Assembly (NCBI RefSeq): GCF_004340905.1
Contig: NZ_SLXD01000007.1
Span: 124,001 to 188,000, forward strand
Direction: 5' to 3'
Origin: Rubrivivax gelatinosus
GTDB taxonomy: Bacteria > Pseudomonadota > Gammaproteobacteria > Burkholderiales > Burkholderiaceae_C
DNA: 64,000 bases
Shown: piece after piece, positions 27,928 through 38,667 of the stretch
Numbering within the stretch: position 1 is the first letter of the stretch
Layout: each line of letters opens with the position of its first letter
Position numbers and translations under genes: made by a program
Notes under the pieces: model-generated
Told to the model about the DNA's origin: nothing
Seen by the model: only the letters and a program-made list of their open reading frames with translations
Database searches by the model: none

Positions 27928-28911
27928 ATGGCGCGCGCGATCCAGATCTCGGCCTTCGGCGGCCCCGAGGTGCTGCAGGGCGTCGACCTGCCGGTCGGCG
28001 AACCCGGCCCCGGCCAGGTGCGCATCCGTCACCACGCCTGCGGACTGAACTACATCGACGTCTACCAGCGCACGGGTCTGTACCAGAACCCGCTGCCACT
28101 CGTGCTGGGCATGGAGGGCGCCGGTATCGTGGAGGCCGTCGGCGAAGGCGTGGCGCATCTGCAGCCGGGTGACCGCGCGGCCTACGCTGCGGCCACGCCG
28201 GGCGCCTACAGCGAGGCGCGCGTGATGCCGGCCGCCCAGGTCGTGCAGCTGCCCGACGGCATCGACTTCGAGACCGGCGCGGCGATGATGCTCAAGGGCC
28301 TGACGGCGCAGTACCTGCTCAAGCGAACGCTGCCCGTCGAGGGCCTGCAGCCCGGCGACTGGGTGCTGTGGCACGCCGCGGCCGGCGGCGTCGGCCTGAT
28401 CGCCTGCCAGTGGGCGCGTGCGCTCGGCCTGCGCCTGATCGGCACCGCCGGAGGCGAGGCCAAATGCAGGCTCGCGCTGGAGCACGGTGCGGCGGCGATG
28501 ATCGACTACACGCGCGAGGACTTCGTCGCCCGTGTCAGGGACATCACCGGCGGCCGCGGTGTCAAGGTGGTCTACGACTCGGTCGGCCGCGACACCTTCG
28601 AAGGCAGCCTGGCCTGCCTGCGTCCGTTCGGGCTGCTGGCGAGCTTCGGCAACTCCTCCGGCCCGGTGCCGCCGTTCGCCATCGGCTCGCTCGGTCCCAA
28701 GGGCTCGCTGTACGTCACGCGCGCGACGCTCTTCACCCACATCGCGACGCGCGAGCGCACGCAGGAGATGGCCGACGAACTCTTCGACGTCGTCGCCAGC
28801 GGCGAGGTCAAGATCTTCATCGGCCAGCACTGGCCACTGCAGGACGTGGCCCAGGCGCATCGTGCGCTGGAGGCCCGGCGCACGACCGGCTCGACGGTGC
28901 TGCTGCCCTGA
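27928..28911 (+). CDS. NADPH:quinone oxidoreductase (QorA-like)
   Basis: The 327-residue medium-chain reductase lacks the zinc ligands of alcohol dehydrogenases and fits the quinone oxidoreductase branch. Features are the N-terminal GroES-like domain with CGLNYIDVYQRTGLY and LGMEGAGIVEAVGEGV, and the Rossmann fold with HAAAGGVGLIACQWARALG. Family members reduce quinones by one electron with NADPH or act on related unsaturated carbonyls. A strong ribosome binding site (CGAGGAG) lies nine bases before the ATG. It diverges from the DUF2007 gene by 79 bases and converges with the DUF2189 gene. Confidence 0.9.
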   Translation: MARAIQISAFGGPEVLQGVDLPVGEPGPGQVRIRHHACGLNYIDVYQRTGLYQNPLPLVLGMEGAGIVEAVGEGVAHLQPGDRAAYAAATPGAYSEARVMPAAQVVQLPDGIDFETGAAMMLKGLTAQYLLKRTLPVEGLQPGDWVLWHAAAGGVGLIACQWARALGLRLIGTAGGEAKCRLALEHGAAAMIDYTREDFVARVRDITGGRGVKVVYDSVGRDTFEGSLACLRPFGLLASFGNSSGPVPPFAIGSLGPKGSLYVTRATLFTHIATRERTQEMADELFDVVASGEVKIFIGQHWPLQDVAQAHRALEARRTTGSTVLLP

Positions 28912-28915
28912 GGCT

Positions 28916-29689
28916 TCAATCGGCCACCGCCTCGCGGTACGCATGCCACGAGGCGTGGCCGACCACCGGCCCGGCCAGCAGCAGCCCGGCAAAACCGGGC
29001 AGCAGCGCCAGCCCGACCAGCAACACGATCGCCACCGCCCACAGCGCCATCACGCCCGGCTGGCTGCTCACCAGGCGCAGGCTCGTCAGGCCGGCGGTCA
29101 CCGCGTCGCAGCGGCGGTGCAGGATCATCGGGATCGAGACCACCGAGATCGCGTAGATCAGCGTCGCGAAGACGCCGCCGACGGCCGTCCAGGCGACGAT
29201 GAAGCCGAGGTTGGCCGGGTCCAGCAGCGCCAGCAGCGAACCGCGGAAGTCCGGCATGCCGTCGAAGGACACGGCGAAGACGACCAGCGCGGCGCGCCCC
29301 CAGACGAGTTCCAGCACCAGCAGCACGAGGCCGAAGATCGCCATCGCGCCGCCGCGTTCGCGCCAGGCGAGCACCGCGTCGGCCAGTGTCGGGCGTTCGC
29401 CGCGCTCGAGCCGCTGGCTGACGCGGTACAGCCCCAGGCACAGGAAGGGGCCGGTCAGCAGGAAGCCGGCCGACAGCGCCAGCGTGTAGGCGGGTGCGTG
29501 TTCGAAGACCGCCAGCAGCAGCCAGCCCATCGCGACGAAGCAGGCGCCGAAGAAGAGCCCGATCAACGGAGCGCGGCGGAAGTCGCGCCCGCCGGCGGCC
29601 AGCCAGCGCAGCGGCGCGTTCGCGCTCAGCCGGCGCAGCGCGGGCATCCCCGGCTCCGCCGTTGCGTCGGGAAGCTTGGCCGGGTCCAC
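28916..29689 (-). CDS. DUF2189 integral membrane protein
   Basis: The 257-residue protein has about six hydrophobic helices, for example GLFFGACFVAMGWLLLAVF, AYTLALSAGFLLTGPFLCLGLY and VMALWAVAIVLLVGLALLPG. The conserved LYRVSQRLERGERP after the second helix and the layout match DUF2189, a family of membrane proteins often found with cytochrome c oxidase genes. No function can be given. A short soluble N-terminal part of about 35 residues precedes the helices. Confidence 0.8.
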   Translation of the reverse strand: MDPAKLPDATAEPGMPALRRLSANAPLRWLAAGGRDFRRAPLIGLFFGACFVAMGWLLLAVFEHAPAYTLALSAGFLLTGPFLCLGLYRVSQRLERGERPTLADAVLAWRERGGAMAIFGLVLLVLELVWGRAALVVFAVSFDGMPDFRGSLLALLDPANLGFIVAWTAVGGVFATLIYAISVVSIPMILHRRCDAVTAGLTSLRLVSSQPGVMALWAVAIVLLVGLALLPGFAGLLLAGPVVGHASWHAYREAVAD

Positions 29690-29735
29690 CCGACCAGCCT
29701 AGGCGGGTGTTTCCGGCGCGGCTACGGGACAAGCT

Positions 29736-29753
29736 CGGGCCTGCGCAGGCCCG
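29736..29753 (-). terminator. Palindrome after lspA, possible terminator
   Basis: CGGGCCTGC and GCAGGCCCG form a perfect 18-base palindrome directly after the lspA stop codon. It can fold into a tight hairpin but has no U-tract, so it may slow polymerase or protect the mRNA end rather than terminate by itself. Confidence 0.35.
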
Positions 29754-30272
29754 TCACTTGCCCCCGCGGCGCACGCGCAGGATCTCGTCGAGCACGAGGC
29801 AGAGCGCGCCCAGCGTGATCGCCGCATCGGCGACGTTGAAACTCGGGAAGTAGCCGCCGCGGAACATCGGCTCCAGAACGCCGAAGCGGAACTGCAGGAA
29901 GTCGATGACGTGACCGTGCAGCAGCCGGTCGATGACGTTGCCGACCGCGCCGCCGAGGATCATCGTCACCGCGAAGCTGAACAGCCGCTGCGCCGAGTGG
30001 TTCGCCAGCATCCAGACGATGACCGCCGAGGCGACGACGCCGACGCCGACGAAGAACCAGCGCTGCCAGCCGGCCGCATCGGCCAGGAAGGAGAAGGCCG
30101 CGCCGCTGTTGTGCACGCGCACGATGTTGAAGAAGCCGGTGACGACGCGGGATTCGCCGTCCTGGAAGTACCCGAGGATCAGCGTCTTCGTGAACTGGTC
30201 CAGGACGACGACGATGAAGGCGATGCCGAGCCAGAACGGCAGGCGGTTGGACGAGCGCGAAGACGTGGCCAT
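29754..30272 (-). CDS. lspA: Lipoprotein signal peptidase
   Basis: LspA cleaves the signal peptide of lipid-modified prolipoproteins in the inner membrane. The 172-residue protein has four membrane helices and both catalytic aspartates: [19 protein letters not shown] and [13 protein letters not shown]. Other conserved segments are [12 protein letters not shown] and [13 protein letters not shown]. It normally follows ileS; here a long hybrid kinase gene lies between. A TACAGT (minus strand, at 30321-30326) in the gap upstream could be its own -10 box. Confidence 0.96.
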   Translation of the reverse strand: MATSSRSSNRLPFWLGIAFIVVVLDQFTKTLILGYFQDGESRVVTGFFNIVRVHNSGAAFSFLADAAGWQRWFFVGVGVVASAVIVWMLANHSAQRLFSFAVTMILGGAVGNVIDRLLHGHVIDFLQFRFGVLEPMFRGGYFPSFNVADAAITLGALCLVLDEILRVRRGGK

Positions 30273-30327
30273 GGAGTCGTGAGGCGTGGGACCACCGCCG
30301 GGGCCGGCGGGCGGGCCGCTACTGTAT

Positions 30328-30349
30328 CGCGGGCCGCACGCGGCCCGCG
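30328..30349 (-). terminator. GC hairpin after the large hybrid kinase gene
   Basis: A perfect 9-bp stem (CGCGGGCCG at 30328-30336, CGGCCCGCG at 30341-30349) with a four-base loop lies 11 bases after the kinase stop. No U-tract follows. It separates the kinase gene from lspA, so it may end or stabilise the kinase transcript. Confidence 0.4.
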
Positions 30350-30360
30350 TGCCGGACGCT

Positions 30361-33300
30361 TCAGGCGTCGAGCAGCTCGTTGAGGCGTGCCGACAGCGCG
30401 ACGACGCGCTCGTGCAGTGCGCGTGCCTGCTCGGCCAGCCGGGGAGCGTCCTCGGCGTCGCGGGCGGCATGCTCGAGCTCGCGTGCCTGGCGCTGCAGCG
30501 CATGCGCGCCGATCGCCCCGCAGGCCCCTTGCAGCGAATGCGCGGCACTGCTCCAGGCGGCAAGCCGTTCGTCGCCCCCGGGGGCCACCAGCGCGGGCAT
30601 GCCCGCGGCGTAGACCTCGGCGAAGCGCCGCGTCAGGCGCTGCAGCACCCCGGGCCGCCCGCTGACCAGCCGCATCGCGGCGTCGATGTCGATCTCGCCC
30701 AGCGCCGCCAGGCGTTCGACGAACCCCCCGGCCGGGGCGGCCGAGGCCGTGGCTGCAGCGCGGGCTGCGGCGCCTGCGGCTGGCAGCCACCGCAGCAGCG
30801 CCGTGTACAGCGTCTCCGGGTCGACCGGCTTGGCGACGTGGTCGTTCATGCCCGCGGCCAGGCAGGCGGCGCGGTCTTCGCCGAAGGCGTTGGCGGTCAT
30901 CGCCAGGATCGGTGCCGAGAAGCCGGCACGGCGCAGTTCGCGCGTGGCTTCGAGACCATCCATCTCCGGCATTTGCATGTCCATCAGCACCGCGGCGTAG
31001 TCGCGGGCCAGGCCCAGGCGCACCGCTTCGCGGCCGTTGGCGGCGAGGTCGACCTCCAGCCCGACGGTGCGCAGCAGCTCCAGCGCCACCTCCTGGTTGA
31101 TCGGGTTGTCCTCGGCCAGCAGCAGCGGGCGCGCGCTGCCGCGGGCGCGCAGCTGGCTCTCGGCCTGCCCTGCGGCATGCGGCAGGGCGGCGGGTTCGAC
31201 GCCGGCCGAGCGCAGCACGTGCTGAAGGGTGTCGTGCAGCGTCGACGCCGCGATCGGCTTGAGCAGCACGGCCGAGAAGCTCGCGGCCTGGGCTTCGCGG
31301 CGCATCGTCTCGTCGTCGAAGGCCGTCACCAGCACGGCGGGGGCTTGCGCGGCGGCGGGGCACCCGCGCAGCTGCTGCAGCGTGCGTATGCCGTCCAGTT
31401 CACCCATGCGCCAGTCCAGCAGCAGCAGGTCGTAGCGCCGGTCGTCCTCGCCGGCGGCGCGCGCCAGTTCGAGCGCCGACTCTCCCGAGTCGGCCAGGTC
31501 CACGGCCATGCCCAGCTGCCGCAGGCGGTCGGCGAGCGCCTCGCGCGCTTCGGGCAGATCGTCGGCCAGCAGCGCCCGCATGCCGGCCAGGCGCGGTGCG
31601 GGCTGCGCCTGCAGCCCGCCGTCCAGCGCCAGCCAGGCGCTGAACCAGAAGCGGCTGCCGACGCCGGGGGTGCTGTCGGCTCCCACCTCGCCGCCCATCA
31701 TCGACGCCATGTGCCGCGTCAGGGCGAGGCCCAGGCCGGTGCCGCCGTGGCGCCGGCTGGTGGAGCTGTCGACCTGCTCGAACGCCTGGAACAGCGCCCC
31801 CAGGCGCTCCGGCGCGATGCCGATGCCGGTGTCGGCGACCGTGAAGCGCACCAGCACGCGGCCGTCGCTGCGTTCGGTACGCCGGGCCTGCAGCCGCACC
31901 CAGCCGTGTTCGGTGAACTTCACCGCGTTGGACAGCAGGTTCAGCAGCGACTGCAGCAGCCGCGTCGGGTCGCCGACGAGGCGGTCGGGCACGTCGTCGG
32001 TGTCCAGCACCAGCTCCAGCCCCTTGCGCTGCGCGTCGGTGGCGACGGTCTGGAAGGCCCGCGCCAGCAATGCGTCCAGCGAAAAGGGGATCGCCTCGAG
32101 CTCCAGCCGCCCGGCCTCGATCTTCGACAGGTCCAGCACGTCGTTGAGGATCTGCAGCAGGTGCTGGGCCTGGCTGCGGATCTTCCCCAGGCGCTCGCGC
32201 GCGGTGTCCTCGTGCGCGTCGCGCAGCATCAGGTGCGCCAGGCCGATGATCGCGTTCATCGGCGTGCGGATCTCGTGGCTGATGTTGGCCAGGAAGGCGC
32301 TCTTGGAGCGGCTCGCCGCCTCGGCGCGGTCGCGCGACAAGACGAGTTCCTCGTTGAGCTGCTGCAGTGCCGCCTCGGCGCGCTTTTGGGCCGAGATGTC
32401 GATGGCCATCACGTAGAAGCCGTTGACCACGTCGCCGCGCCGGTCAGGAACGTAGTGCACCAGCAGGTCCTTCGGGTCGCCGCGGCGCGACATGCTGCGT
32501 TCGTAACGCTGCATCTCGCCTTCGAGCGCGGCGGCGATGAGCGCCGACTGCTCGCGCACGAACTCAGGCCCGAGCAGCTCGGCCATCGGCCTGCCCAGGA
32601 TCTGTTCCTGCGTCAGCCCGAACCATTCGCAGTAACCGCGGTTGGCGAACTGACAGCACATGTCGCGGTCCCAGTAGGCGACCAGGCCCGGCAGGCTGTC
32701 GGCGATCATGCGCGCCGAACGTTCGGCCTCGGCCAGCCCGGCAATCGCGTGCTTGAGCTCCCGGGTGCGCTCCTCGACCAGTTGCTGCAGGTGCAGGCGG
32801 TGGCGCCTCAGTTCCTCGGTCGTCTCGCGCCGCTCCGTGACGTCGTCCCAGGACGCGACGATGGCCAGCAGCCGGCCGTCGTGCGGGTCGCGCACCGGCT
32901 CGGCGTTGACGCGGAACCAGCGCAAGCGTCCCTCGTGGCTGCGCAGGTGGACTTCGGCGTCGCGGCTTTCGCTGCGCGCCATCACCACGTCGGTGAGCTG
33001 CTCCAGGATCTCGGGCGAGTCCTCGCCGTTCTCGTCGACCGGCATCCAGCCGGTGTCCAGCAGCCGACGGCCGCGCAGCCAGTCGACGGGGCGCTGCAGC
33101 AGCCGTTCGGCGGCCGGGTTGGCGTCGACGATGGTGCCGTCGGGGGTGCGCACGATGATGCCCTCGTTGAGCACCTCGAACACCGAACGGAAGCGGGCTT
33201 CGCTCTCGCGCAGGGCCTGTTCGCCCTGGCGCGCCTCGGTGATGTCGCTGGCCACGCCGACCAGGCCGACGATGCGTCCGTCGCCGTCACGCAGCGGCGC

Positions 33301-34641
33301 CTTCGTCACCGCGAGGTGGCGCGTGCCGGCCGGCGTCGGCAGGGTCTGTTCGAAGTTGGTCGGCAGGCCTCGTTCGATCGTTCGGCGGTCGTTGGCGACC
33401 AAGGCCTCGGCCACGGCGGGCGGAAAGATCTCCGCGTCGAACCGGCCGACCAACGCGTCGCGCGACAGGCCGGTGCGCTCGCAGGCCACGCGGTTGGCGA
33501 AGAGATAGCGGCCCTCGAGATCCTTCGCGAAGATCGTCTCGCCGGCGTTGTCGGCCACCGCGTCGAGCATCTGCAGCGCGCGCAAGCGCTCGCGTTCCTC
33601 GGCGCGCTCGCGTTCGGCGCGCGCCAGCGCGTCGCGGTTGGACAGGCTGCGCGTGGTGGCGTAGAGCGCCAGCAGCGCCAGGGCCAGCAGCACCACCGAG
33701 CCGCCCGCGCTGCGCCAGGCTGCGGCATCGACCTCGCGCTGGTCCAGTTCGAGCAGCAGCCACCAGTCCGGCACCGACAACGGGCTCGCCAGCGCGGTGA
33801 CCGGCACGCCCAGTTCGTCCAGGCCACGCAGCGGCTCCCCATCGCGGGCCGCGCCGCCGACCACGCGGGCAAGCACGAAGTCGCCCTGGCCGAGCGTGCG
33901 CGTCACCCGCAGCGCGGCATCGTGCTCCCGCGTCAGGTCGCTCATCGCCACCAGGCGGTCTGCGTCGCGGCGCCACAGCGAGGATCGTGCACCCGAGCGC
34001 GGCGTCGGCCACTCGTGCAGCAGCGGGAACAGATCCTGGCGGGGGTCCAGCCGCAGCACCACGAGTGCACGGGCCGGGATGCCGGTGGCCGTCAGCGGCA
34101 GCACGATGTCCAGCGCGATGGCCTGGCTCTCCTCCTCGGCCCGGTAGAAAGTCGTCGGCTGCGGCTGGCCGCTGGCCAGCGCTCGCCCGATCGCATCGCC
34201 CGTTTCGGGCCCGACGCCGCCGGCCATCGGCGTGTCGTCGGCGCGGGCGATCAGCTCGCCGGAGGCCGACAGCAGCAGCGCGTCCTCGGCGTTGGCGACC
34301 TCGCGCAGCTGGTCCAGGCGGCGGCGCAGCATGTCCCGCGCCGCCTGGCCGCCGGCATCGACGGCGCTGGCGTGCAGTTCGGCCAGCATCGGGCTGGAGG
34401 CCAGGAAACGCGCGAGGCCGCGGCGCTCGCGCAGCCAGTCCTCCACCTGGGTCGCCCGCAAGCCGGCCACGGCACGCAACTCGGCGGCGGCGTTGCGGCG
34501 CTCGCGGTCGAACTCGCGCACCGTGACGGCGGCCGTCAGCAGTGCCAGCACGACGGCAATCAGCGCGAACGGCCAGCCGATCACGAACCGTCCCGGGTGC
34601 TGCAAGGCGCCGGTGCTCCGGCTGTTGGTGCTCACGGCCAT
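30361..34641 (-). CDS. Hybrid sensor histidine kinase with three PAS domains
   Basis: This 1426-residue membrane sensor has one helix at 19-41, an extracytoplasmic region of about 270 residues, a second helix at 311-330, then three PAS domains (about 355-475, 480-605, 640-755). The kinase core follows: phospho-accepting His789 in [15 protein letters not shown] box [10 protein letters not shown] boxes ADTGIGI and GGTGLGL. Two receiver domains come next, with Asp1076 in LLLLDWRMG and Asp1221 in [10 protein letters not shown], and a final HPt domain with His1368 in [10 protein letters not shown]. The family relays phosphate His-Asp-His to a separate regulator. No response regulator with DNA-binding output is adjacent, so the output partner is elsewhere. 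It lies between ileS and lspA. Confidence 0.93.
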   Translation of the reverse strand: MAVSTNSRSTGALQHPGRFVIGWPFALIAVVLALLTAAVTVREFDRERRNAAAELRAVAGLRATQVEDWLRERRGLARFLASSPMLAELHASAVDAGGQAARDMLRRRLDQLREVANAEDALLLSASGELIARADDTPMAGGVGPETGDAIGRALASGQPQPTTFYRAEEESQAIALDIVLPLTATGIPARALVVLRLDPRQDLFPLLHEWPTPRSGARSSLWRRDADRLVAMSDLTREHDAALRVTRTLGQGDFVLARVVGGAARDGEPLRGLDELGVPVTALASPLSVPDWWLLLELDQREVDAAAWRSAGGSVVLLALALLALYATTRSLSNRDALARAERERAEERERLRALQMLDAVADNAGETIFAKDLEGRYLFANRVACERTGLSRDALVGRFDAEIFPPAVAEALVANDRRTIERGLPTNFEQTLPTPAGTRHLAVTKAPLRDGDGRIVGLVGVASDITEARQGEQALRESEARFRSVFEVLNEGIIVRTPDGTIVDANPAAERLLQRPVDWLRGRRLLDTGWMPVDENGEDSPEILEQLTDVVMARSESRDAEVHLRSHEGRLRWFRVNAEPVRDPHDGRLLAIVASWDDVTERRETTEELRRHRLHLQQLVEERTRELKHAIAGLAEAERSARMIADSLPGLVAYWDRDMCCQFANRGYCEWFGLTQEQILGRPMAELLGPEFVREQSALIAAALEGEMQRYERSMSRRGDPKDLLVHYVPDRRGDVVNGFYVMAIDISAQKRAEAALQQLNEELVLSRDRAEAASRSKSAFLANISHEIRTPMNAIIGLAHLMLRDAHEDTARERLGKIRSQAQHLLQILNDVLDLSKIEAGRLELEAIPFSLDALLARAFQTVATDAQRKGLELVLDTDDVPDRLVGDPTRLLQSLLNLLSNAVKFTEHGWVRLQARRTERSDGRVLVRFTVADTGIGIAPERLGALFQAFEQVDSSTSRRHGGTGLGLALTRHMASMMGGEVGADSTPGVGSRFWFSAWLALDGGLQAQPAPRLAGMRALLADDLPEAREALADRLRQLGMAVDLADSGESALELARAAGEDDRRYDLLLLDWRMGELDGIRTLQQLRGCPAAAQAPAVLVTAFDDETMRREAQAASFSAVLLKPIAASTLHDTLQHVLRSAGVEPAALPHAAGQAESQLRARGSARPLLLAEDNPINQEVALELLRTVGLEVDLAANGREAVRLGLARDYAAVLMDMQMPEMDGLEATRELRRAGFSAPILAMTANAFGEDRAACLAAGMNDHVAKPVDPETLYTALLRWLPAAGAAARAAATASAAPAGGFVERLAALGEIDIDAAMRLVSGRPGVLQRLTRRFAEVYAAGMPALVAPGGDERLAAWSSAAHSLQGACGAIGAHALQRQARELEHAARDAEDAPRLAEQARALHERVVALSARLNELLDA

Positions 34642-34721
34642 GCGTCGCCGCCCCCCCTTTGCCCAGCGGCATCGAGCGGCGATGCATTTCTAGCACATGG
34701 CCGGCGAACCGGCACGGGAGC

Positions 34722-34744
34722 CCCCGGGGCAGGGCGCCCCGGGG
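34722..34744 (-). terminator. GC hairpin after ileS
   Basis: A perfect 9-bp stem (CCCCGGGGC at 34722-34730, GCCCCGGGG at 34736-34744, loop AGGGC) lies eight bases after the ileS stop on the minus strand. No U-tract follows, so a terminator is only a possibility. Confidence 0.4.
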
Positions 34745-34752
34745 ACGAGGGT

Positions 34753-37596
34753 TCAGGCGACGGTCCGGGTCTCGCCTTCGCCGTACAGATTGCTCGTGCA
34801 GCGGCGGCACAGTCCCGGGTGCGCCGGGTCGTGGCCGACGTCGTCGCGCCAGTGCCAGCAGCGTTCGCACTTGGTATCGGACGACGGTGTCACCGTCACC
34901 TGCAGCTCGTCGGCGGCGGCCAGCACGGCCTTGGAGGTGATCAGCACGAAGCGTAGGTCGTCGCCTAGCGATTTCAGCAATTCCAGCTGGTCGGCGGGCG
35001 CGGCGATCGTCACGTTGGCCTGCAGCGAGGAACCCACCGCGCCGGTCGTGCGCACGGCCTCGATCTCCTTGTTGACGCGTTCGCGCACGGCGCGGATGCG
35101 CGCCCACTTCGCCAGCAACTCGGCGTCGGGCGTGGGGAAATCGAGGTAGGTCTCGGTGAAGATCGACGGCGTCGTGCCGACCAGCTTCCAGGCCTCCTCG
35201 GCGGTGAAGCTGAGGAACGGCGCCATCCAGCGCAGCATCGCCTGGGTGATGGTCGCCAGCGCGGTCTGGGCGCTGCGGCGGGCCAGCGACTTGGGCGCCG
35301 TCGTGTACAGCCGGTCCTTCAGCGCGTCGAGGTAGAAGGCGCCCAGGTCCTCGCTGCAGAAGACCTGCAGCTTGGCGACCACCGGGTGGAACTCGTAGAC
35401 CTCGTAGTGCGCGAGGATCTCCGCCTGCAGCTCGGCGGTGCGCGCCAGCGCCCAGCGGTCGATCTCGAGCAGTTCCTCGGGCGCGATCGCGTCGGTCCTG
35501 GCGTCGAAGTCCGAGGTGTTGGCGAGCAGGAAACGCAGCGTGTTGCGGATGCGGCGGTAGGCGTCGACGACACGCGCCAGGATCTTGTCGTCGCCGGCGA
35601 TGTCGCCCGAGTAGTCGCTGGCGGCGACCCACAGGCGGATGATTTCGGCGCCCAGGGTCGACGAGACCTTCTGCGGCTCGATGCCGTTGCCCAGGCTCTT
35701 GCTCATCTTGCGGCCCTGGCTGTCGACGGTGAAACCGTGCGTCAGCAGGCCGCGATACGGCGCGCGGCCGTACAGCGCGTTGGCCAGCAGCAGCGAGCTG
35801 TGGAACCAGCCGCGGTGCTGGTCGTGGCCTTCGAGGTAGAGGTCGGCCTCCGGGCCTTCCTTGTGATAACCCTCGGGGTGCTGGCCGCGCAGCACGTGCC
35901 AGAAGGTCGAGCCGGAATCGAACCAGACCTCCAGGATGTCGCTGCTCTTGGTGTAGAGCGCGGCGTCTTCGGCGCCCAGGATCTGCTCGGCCGTCGTGCG
36001 GCTCCAGGCCTCGATGCCGCCGGCTTCGACGATGTCGGCGGCCTGGTCGAGGATCTCCATCGTGCGCGGGTGCAGGTCGCCGGTTTCCTTGTGCAGGAAG
36101 AAAGGCAGCGGCACGCCCCAGCTGCGCTGGCGGCTGATGCACCAGTCGGGGCGGTTGGCGATCATGTCGCGCAGCCGCGCCTGGCCGTTCTCGGGGTAGA
36201 AGCTCGTCGCCTCGATCGCGTCCAGCGCCATGCGGCGCAGCGACTGCGGCGCCTTGTCCTTCGTGAAGACGCCCTCGCCTTCGTCCATGCGGATGAACCA
36301 CTGCGCCGCGGCGCGGTAGATCACCGGGCTCTTGTGGCGCCAGCAGTGCGGGTAGCTGTGGGTGATGGTCTCGGTGGCGAGCAGCCGGCCGGCGGCCTTG
36401 AGCGTGTCGAGGATGACCGGCACCGCCTTCCAGATGTTCTGGCCGCCGAAGAGCGGGAAGTCGGCGGCGTAGCAGCCGTTGCCCTGCACCGGGTTCAGGA
36501 TCTCGTCGGTCTTCATCCCGTGCGAGACGCAGGAGTTGAAGTCGTCCAGGCCGTAGGCCGGCGCGCTGTGCACGATGCCGGTGCCGTCGTCGGCGGTGGC
36601 GTAGTCGGCGAGATACACCGGGCTCAGGCGCTCGTAGCCCGGGTCGGTGTCGGCCAGCGGGTGGCGGAAGTTCAGGCCGCCGAGCTTCTCGCCCTTCGTC
36701 GTCGCCAGCACCGTGCCTTGCAGGCCGTAGCGCGCCAGGCACTTCTCGACCAGCGACTCGGCCAGCACCAGCAGGCCGCGTTCGGTGTCGACGAGTGCGT
36801 AGTCCAGCGCCGGGTTCAGGTTCAGCGCCTGGTTGGCCGGGATGGTCCAGGCGGTCGTCGTCCAGATGACGATGAAGGCCGGCTTGGCGAGCGACGGCAG
36901 GCCGAACGCGGCGGCCAGCTTGTCGGGTTCGGCCGCCGGGAAGGCGACGTCCAGCGTCTGGCTCTTCTTGTCGGCGTACTCGATCTCGAACTCGGCCAGC
37001 GAGCTGCCGCAGTCGAAGCACCAGTAGACGGGCTTCAGGCCGCGGTAGACGAAGCCGCGTTCGATGACCCGCTTGAAGGCGCGGATCTCGCCGGCCTCGT
37101 TGGCCGGGTCCATCGTCGCGTAGCGGTGCTCCCAGTCGCCGAGCACGCCCAGGCGCTTGAAGTCGGCCATCTGCTGCGCGATCTGCTCGGTGGCGTAGGC
37201 GCGGCTTTTGGCCTGCATGTCGTCGCGGCTCAGGTGGCGGCCGTGTTTCTTCTCGATCGCGTTCTCGATCGGCAGGCCGTGGCAGTCCCAGCCGGGCACG
37301 TACTGGGCGTCGAAGCCCTTGAGCTGGCGCGCCTTGACGATCATGTCCTTCAGGACCTTGTTGACCGCGTGGCCCATGTGGATGGCGCCGTTGGCGTACG
37401 GCGGGCCGTCGTGCAGCACGAACAGCGGCTTGCCGCAGCGTGCGTCGCGCAGGCGCTTGTAGAGGCCTTCGTCCTGCCAGCTCTTGATCCACGCCGGCTC
37501 GCGCTTGGCGAGGTCGCCGCGCATCGGGAACGGGGTGTCGGGCAGGTTCAGCGTCGCGCGGTAGTCGGGCGCGGCGGCTTTCGTGGAGTCGGTCAT
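34753..37596 (-). CDS. ileS: Isoleucyl-tRNA synthetase
   Basis: IleS charges tRNA-Ile. The 947-residue class Ia synthetase has the HIGH-type motif in [17 protein letters not shown], the editing (CP1) domain with [17 protein letters not shown] and [18 protein letters not shown], the KMSKS motif in [11 protein letters not shown], and a C-terminal zinc finger CERCWHW...CRRC. This is the bacterial type that is generally sensitive to mupirocin. I chose ATG at 37596; another ATG lies four codons upstream. In most betaproteobacteria it sits between ribF and lspA, but here it is cut off from both by other genes. Confidence 0.97.
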   Translation of the reverse strand: MTDSTKAAAPDYRATLNLPDTPFPMRGDLAKREPAWIKSWQDEGLYKRLRDARCGKPLFVLHDGPPYANGAIHMGHAVNKVLKDMIVKARQLKGFDAQYVPGWDCHGLPIENAIEKKHGRHLSRDDMQAKSRAYATEQIAQQMADFKRLGVLGDWEHRYATMDPANEAGEIRAFKRVIERGFVYRGLKPVYWCFDCGSSLAEFEIEYADKKSQTLDVAFPAAEPDKLAAAFGLPSLAKPAFIVIWTTTAWTIPANQALNLNPALDYALVDTERGLLVLAESLVEKCLARYGLQGTVLATTKGEKLGGLNFRHPLADTDPGYERLSPVYLADYATADDGTGIVHSAPAYGLDDFNSCVSHGMKTDEILNPVQGNGCYAADFPLFGGQNIWKAVPVILDTLKAAGRLLATETITHSYPHCWRHKSPVIYRAAAQWFIRMDEGEGVFTKDKAPQSLRRMALDAIEATSFYPENGQARLRDMIANRPDWCISRQRSWGVPLPFFLHKETGDLHPRTMEILDQAADIVEAGGIEAWSRTTAEQILGAEDAALYTKSSDILEVWFDSGSTFWHVLRGQHPEGYHKEGPEADLYLEGHDQHRGWFHSSLLLANALYGRAPYRGLLTHGFTVDSQGRKMSKSLGNGIEPQKVSSTLGAEIIRLWVAASDYSGDIAGDDKILARVVDAYRRIRNTLRFLLANTSDFDARTDAIAPEELLEIDRWALARTAELQAEILAHYEVYEFHPVVAKLQVFCSEDLGAFYLDALKDRLYTTAPKSLARRSAQTALATITQAMLRWMAPFLSFTAEEAWKLVGTTPSIFTETYLDFPTPDAELLAKWARIRAVRERVNKEIEAVRTTGAVGSSLQANVTIAAPADQLELLKSLGDDLRFVLITSKAVLAAADELQVTVTPSSDTKCERCWHWRDDVGHDPAHPGLCRRCTSNLYGEGETRTVA

Positions 37597-37772
37597 GTCG
37601 GTCGGCACCGGGCGGTGCGGGGGCGGTGCATAAGCGTTCGTCGGGGCGCGCGTGCGGGCACGGCGCGGGACGGCGGGGCGGTCAGGCGCGAAGGCGCCGT
37701 GTGCGCGTAATTCGGTCGCGCGTCGTCTGCCGCCGCGTGGAGGTGTTCCGCCACGACGGGTCGAGCCGAACG

Positions 37773-38666
37773 ATGGACAATCGCATCAGCCGATTCTACC
37801 GAGGCGCTGCTTTGAAGCTCCGCTCCCGTCCGCCGGCGCTGGCCCTGACGCTGCTCGTCGCGGCCGCGGCATGGGGCGAGGAGGCGCCGCCCCCGGTCGC
37901 ACCCGATGCGGCGGCGGAGGAACCGGACGACGACGACGCCCCGCCGCGGCGTTTCGAAGGCGCCATCGGCCTGCTCGCCTCCTGGGGCAGTTCACACCAC
38001 GGCCGCGGCGGCCCCGACACCACGCTCGAACCCGGCTTCTACCTGCGCTGGGGGCGGCTCACCGCCAGCAACGCCAGCGCCTTCGCGATCCGCCGTGCCG
38101 ACGACGTGACGCGCGGCCTGGGGCTGGACCTGAGCAGCGGCAGCCGGCTGCGCACCAATCTCTCGCTGCGCTACGACCGCGGCCGCGACGACGACGAGCC
38201 GGCGCTCGAAGGCCTGGGCGACGTGCGGGCGACCGTGCGTGCGCGGCTGGGCGCGAGCTGGCGGCTCGACGAAGGCTGGCGCCTGTCCGGCGGCTGGAGC
38301 CCCGACCTGCTGGGCCGCGGCGGCGGCTCCTTCGTCGACCTGGGCCTGTCGCGCGAGCGCCCGCTGGCACCGCGCACACGCTGGAACGCGTCGCTGCGGC
38401 TGACGGCCGCCGACCGCCGCTACATGCAGAGCTACTACGGCATCGACGCCGGGCAGGCCGCCGCCACCGGCTACCCCGTCTACACGCCCGGCGCCGGGCT
38501 GCGCGACCTGCAGACGGTGCTCGGGCTGCGCCACCAGCTGTCGGAGGACTGGGTGGCGCTGGCCGGTGTGTCGCTGCGGCGCCTGCTCGGGCCGGCGGCC
38601 GACGGGCCTTCGGTCACCGACAAGACCGGCTGGAGCCTGGGATTCGGCCTCGGGCGGCGCTTCTGA
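37773..38666 (+). CDS. MipA/OmpV-like outer membrane protein
   Basis: The 297-residue protein has a signal-peptide-like segment [13 protein letters not shown] at about residues 23-35, an acidic and proline-rich stretch ([13 protein letters not shown]), then a beta-strand-rich region ending in [12 protein letters not shown] with the C-terminal phenylalanine of outer membrane barrels. Segments such as [12 protein letters not shown] and [24 protein letters not shown] match the MipA/OmpV family, linked to MltA-interacting or general porin-like roles. Start is uncertain: ATG at 37773 leaves a long n-region; TTG at 37812 would suit the signal peptide better. It is transcribed against ribF and ileS and lies between them. 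Confidence 0.75.
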   Translation: MDNRISRFYRGAALKLRSRPPALALTLLVAAAAWGEEAPPPVAPDAAAEEPDDDDAPPRRFEGAIGLLASWGSSHHGRGGPDTTLEPGFYLRWGRLTASNASAFAIRRADDVTRGLGLDLSSGSRLRTNLSLRYDRGRDDDEPALEGLGDVRATVRARLGASWRLDEGWRLSGGWSPDLLGRGGGSFVDLGLSRERPLAPRTRWNASLRLTAADRRYMQSYYGIDAGQAAATGYPVYTPGAGLRDLQTVLGLRHQLSEDWVALAGVSLRRLLGPAADGPSVTDKTGWSLGFGLGRRF

Positions 38667-38667
38667 G

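Noticed and set aside
30286-34956. A 1556-codon plus-strand open frame opposite the hybrid kinase
   Set aside because: The minus-strand frame has complete kinase, receiver and HPt motifs. The plus frame has only alternating R/Q/A/H-rich sequence.
33287-37492. A 1401-codon minus-strand frame spanning ileS and part of the kinase gene
   Set aside because: It is out of frame with both real genes and lacks their motifs.
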